Source: Dromaius novaehollandiae
Lineage: Eukaryota > Chordata > Aves > Casuariiformes > Dromaiidae
Reading direction: 5' to 3'
NCBI RefSeq assembly: GCF_036370855.1
Contig: NC_088099.1
Coordinates: 149,997,517 to 150,061,516, forward strand
DNA: 64,000 nt
Each line of letters starts with the position of its first letter. Positions within the stretch are counted from its first letter, which is position 1. Both the position numbers and the translations under genes were made by a program. This document shows, in pieces, positions 60,399 to 64,000 of this stretch. Below the pieces are notes generated by a model. The model searched no databases. It had not been told where the DNA came from and saw nothing but the letters and a program-made list of their open reading frames with translations.

Positions 60399-62264
60399 AC
60401 TCTTTTGATAAAAGATAGCCTTCTCTGATAAGAATAAAGGGATCACAGGGCTATACCTCCCTCCAGCATCCTTTTCTCAGGGAGACCTTCTATAGAAGAG
60501 TTACCCATCTGTAGATTTTCCCTATACTCTTCTGTAGAAGTTCTTCCTATCTGAGAACAGAGTAATTTTCATCAAGATAAAGACTTTGTCTTCAGATATT
60601 AAAAATATAATTAACAAATCATTTTGTATATCCGATTATTTTAGGACAGAGCTTGTGACATCCTTTGGGTTGCACTCTCCCTCAACATTTTCTAGGTTTT
60701 TGTGCTAACAAAAAAATCAGAAGACAAATCTGTCAAATTCACTTGCGTTGTCAGTGTCCTTGTTCTCTCTTACTGTCATCAAAATTATGAAGGATTTTCT
60801 ATGTTGCTATATCCGTCCAGGCGCCATCAAAATTTCATTATGTTTCCTTTCCTAGCCAAGTGTAAAGGGATTTTATTAAATGAAAATCATGTTATGTATG
60901 TGAAAAATATTGCCAGACACACATAGCAAGCTCTCCAGAAACCACACCTTGAATGTTTTGCCACAAACAAGTTTTTTCTGTACTTTCTGTGTGTATATGT
61001 GTTTCTGTGTGTATTTGCACTTTACATATGTACACAAACTTTGGAGGCTTAGTAGGTCTTTGAAGCAGTTTTAGCTAATTGCCTGGACAGTGTGTCCTCA
61101 GGAATAAATTATTCCTTCTTCTGCATAACAAAATATATCAATAGATCAATATGCAGCAAGACTCTCCAAATCTAAACAGAACTTTGGAGAGGTTTGAATC
61201 CCCATCTTGATTTCTTGGTATAATGTAGGTACATCTATCATAACAAATTAAGTGTGCATTGGACCACTCCAGCAGTGGCGTGGAATAGATACATCCATAC
61301 TCTTAAACTGCAAGTAGGATATCTCCATGTCAACTGCCTACCAAGAATGTTTTTGGCCTATGGTAATCCCTGAACATGACCAGGAGTATTTTGGAAAAGT
61401 ATAAGTTGGCCTGGCTAAAATAAGCCAAAACACAGTCTACAAAATCAAGTGTCCAGGAAAGTTCTCTACAGTGCTTAGTTTACTCCTACAGACATAGCTT
61501 AAGATGATTAAAATTTTGAATTACTTAATGATTTTGATACCTTAGTTGGGATTCTTTAAAGAATTTCCCTTTTTTAATGTGATGTGTGCACTCTCTGTAA
61601 CAGACCTTGCTTGAATGCCACATGGTAGGCACCCAAATTCACCAGATTTCTTTGAAAATGCCGAAGATATTGCACAATGATGTTCAGAAAATGAATAAAA
61701 CTGTTTCTATCACTTTGGAGTCAAAAATAAGTTTTAAATAATGGTTATTGCATTTTCCCTTGTTTATGGCCCAAGCAGACTTCCCGAAAATCATTTATGT
61801 AATAGCAAGATATACTCAAATCAACAGCATCTGGTGCCTGTATCATTAACAATCAAGGATATCAACACAGAACATGAAGGACAAATATGCTACCTATTTT
61901 TTAAAAGAAGGAAAAAGGTGTTTCAGGGGAAAAACTATAACAAGTTATTGAATGATAAACTTCTAAGCACTCAGAGGATAGTATAACGCTAAGCAGCAAG
62001 CAGCATGCCTTTCAAGAACAAAACATACCAAACTAATCCATTGTGCTCCTCAGATTGAACATAGGCCAACAATATTATGTTGTTTCAAAATAAAACAACA
62101 ACAACAAATGCAAATTTTAGCCCTCAGTGTATTAATAACAGTGTTGTGTGTTATATCTGGGGGAAAATTATTCCAGTCTGTTTGACATCGATAAGGCCCA
62201 GCTCTTCACTGGAAAATCACATTGTCTTCTACCTACCACATTTTCAAAGTGTGCTGGGGGAATG
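59941..62264. other. non-genic sequence, no gene recognised
   Basis: Contains the (TG)n repeat at 60351-60396. Text at 60430-60600 may be further decayed CR1 but could not be assigned. Short ORFs have no recognisable features. Confidence 0.45.
60351..60396. repeat. (TG)n microsatellite
   Basis: About 22 TG units, nearly uninterrupted, with a single TATG at the start. Probably length-polymorphic. Confidence 0.97.
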
Positions 62265-62690
62265 AATTAGAAAGATCTCAGAAGAAACTGTGAATGTATA
62301 AAATGTGAAGGCAAGTTAAAAGACTTAGGCTTACCTAGCCTAGAAAAGAAAAAATATTGTGTGGGAGTGGTCTTATAAGAATCTTTAAATATATAAAAGT
62401 TTGCTTATAGATTTAATGGGACCAATGGTTCTAAATGTTGATGGAGGGAGAATTTAATAAAATAAATAACTTAATTTCCAGCAGGTAAGTTGGATATTTA
62501 TAAAGTTTCTTAGATTTATTAAATATGAGAACTTTTGAAGTGGTAGGCCTGGAACTCCCCAGAAAAGGGAGCTTTAAGGAACAGGCAAGAAAACATCTGT
62601 CCAGGATGACATAGGCTTATTTGCTCTGGCGTCTCAGGAGTGGAATCGCCTAAAAGACCTCTCGCTACATCGGGACCATTGAACAAAACA
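62265..62690 (+). mobile_element. ancient CR1-type LINE 3' end, sense
   Basis: Block order follows the 3' part of CR1. GACTTAGGCTTACCTAGCCT then AGAAAAG matches the family's ggg-ctgttcagcctagagaag. TCTTTAAATATATAAAAGTT matches the tcttcaaatatgtaaaagg block, GGACCAATGGTTCT then follows, and AACTTAATTTCCAGCAGGTA corresponds to cttaatttgcagcaaggga. GGAGCTTTAAGGAACAGGCA and AAACATCTGTCCAGGATGAC match tttaagaacaggctggacaaacacctgtcagggatg. ACCTCTCGCTACATCGGGAC near 62658-62677 corresponds to the end of the tgacctct-gaggtccc block. No intact ORF remains. Confidence 0.85.
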
Positions 62691-64000
62691 GGACGAGAGA
62701 CTGATACCTGCCTCCAAGGCCAAGTAGCACCAGCTGATGAAGCACAGAACATATTTGTGATTTAGTTAAATAGTTTGAAGGATAGAAATTCATTACAAAT
62801 ATTTTGTAATAACATATTATGGCATGTCAGTACCACCACTAGAATTTATTTGATCTGCACAGGTACAGAAGCTAATTCTGTATTTGTAATTCTGAAATTC
62901 CGAAGAAAGTAATTTCTTGTTCAGAATATAATAAAATCAGACTACGAAACTAATCAATTTTTTATCTATATGCCCACTTCTGTACCTCTTCCTGTCCTCT
63001 CCCTTTTTATATACCCTTTTTTAGTGAGGTAGATTCCATTTATTTGACTATTTAGATTACTTCTTACCCTTCTTCATGATCTCCTGAGACACGAGCTCTG
63101 CATCACATTAAAATATGAAAAAAAGCAATGCTTTTGAGATAATTTTCATCTGAAGTACATCCATAATATCTGGTATGAGAAACCTTGGTATAAGTCTTAG
63201 AATAGGAGCAGGGTTGGTCACAAGCCTTCTTTTTTATTACCACATGATCTGAATCTGTGTTTCTCCATTTATACAAGTAGAAAATAGGTTGCAACAGCTC
63301 ATGTAATGGTAATGAGATCTTTTTTTGGTTTAGAAACAACCTTACAATAAAGTAGTTATTATACAATAGCTGAGAGCAGCCTGCTTTCTGAAGGCTGTCT
63401 GCGGGGATATTTGAACTGTGTGTTGCTTGTTTCTTGCAGATTACTTTCTAGGGAACTGTACAAAGAAAACAAAAATGAGGAAACAATGTTCTTTCTAAGA
63501 ACAGGTTTGACTGCTTATTTTGTCTTGTGAACTTTCTCTCTAACTGTAGCGGCCTAAAGAAACCTAGCAATAGATGATCTGCAGATATTGGGTCATTCTG
63601 TGCCTGACTTTTAAAGGTAAATTTGCAATGTCTAAAATATATGTGCCTTTCTGATCTGGTGAGTTATTGAATATGTAATTGCACACCCTGCTTAGGTATA
63701 AAACTGTTGAGTCCCCATTGAAATAACAGATCGTTCGAACGGCATATGTGCTAGAGCTGAATTAACGGCATTGAAGAATAGCTGTGTAAGAGCTATTGGC
63801 ATGAGTGGGCCGAAAGCTTCTCCCCACTGCGCTTCAGGTGTCCAGCAGTAAAACCTGAGTGAGGTGCAAAATGTCCCTCCCAATTTCTTTCTCTGGGCCT
63901 CCCTAATTAAGCCTAGCCAATTTGATCTCCTACCTTTTGGGCTCTTCTATGGGATCAAAAATGCCATGGCCACATGCATGAAGCATGGAACTGGAATAAA
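62691..64000. other. non-genic sequence, no gene recognised
   Basis: A decent splice-acceptor-like tract ends at 63440 (GTTGCTTGTTTCTTGCAG) and a donor-like AAAG|GTAAAT lies near 63616, but the interval contains stop codons and nothing else supports an exon. The rest is unremarkable. Confidence 0.45.

Noticed and set aside
63441-63616. Acceptor- and donor-like pair as an exon
   Set aside because: The interval has stop codons in the frames examined and the donor is imperfect; nothing else supports it.
1-64000. Search for bacterial-type systems, CRISPR arrays, toxin or defence genes, viral genes and tRNA/rRNA genes
   Set aside because: Nothing of the kind was seen; composition, CR1/MIR relics and lack of long ORFs indicate vertebrate non-coding DNA.

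Overview
This is vertebrate nuclear DNA with no recognisable protein-coding gene. The organism is most likely a bird; another sauropsid such as a crocodilian or turtle is possible. The main evidence is four stretches of CR1-type (chicken repeat 1) LINE sequence, three ancient MIR/CORE-SINE-like copies, a few dinucleotide microsatellites and otherwise sparse repeats. No Alu-, B1- or L1-like sequence was recognised. There are no operons, ribosome binding sites, CRISPR arrays, tRNAs or rRNAs. Open reading frames are short and scattered over both strands (longest about 171, 162 and 148 codons), and none resembles a family I know apart from CR1 remnants. The window reads as intergenic DNA or the inside of a very large intron.

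Layout: 1-7200 is AT-rich and unremarkable, with an AT-rich simple repeat near 2.2-2.3 kb and a small CpG-bearing pocket near 2.5 kb. At 7.2 kb there is a short antisense CR1 fragment, and at 8.95-9.2 kb an antisense MIR-like SINE. The most structured block is 9.83-12.19 kb: a compound (TCTCTG)n/(TC)n/(CA)n microsatellite abuts a decayed sense-strand CR1 that keeps endonuclease and C-terminal reverse-transcriptase remnants and its 3' end. That element has lost most of its RT domain and carries about 390 bp of unidentified sequence inside its 3' part. From 12.2 to 34 kb there is mostly unique sequence holding several hairpins, two places with splice-site pairs that could mark untranslated or unknown exons (21.4-21.7 kb and 29.2-29.4 kb), a CpG pocket followed by a TATA-like box (24.7-24.9 kb) and a homeodomain-site-rich stretch at 31.2-31.5 kb. 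From 34 to 42 kb there is a sense MIR-like SINE, a perfect CpG-containing hairpin at 35.95 kb, a GC-rich pocket at 36.1 kb overlapped by the longest ORF, and a compact CpG cluster at 41.6-42.0 kb. The rest (42-64 kb) holds scattered simple repeats, possible regulatory stretches, a third MIR-like fragment (56.45 kb), an antisense CR1 3' end (59.57 kb) and a sense CR1 3' end (62.3 kb).

No coherent new biological system is visible. The leads most worth checking are the possible spliced exons, the CpG hairpin at 35,951-35,981, the small CpG clusters and the conserved-element candidates. All family assignments rest on pattern recognition against remembered consensus sequence; no alignment or database search was run.
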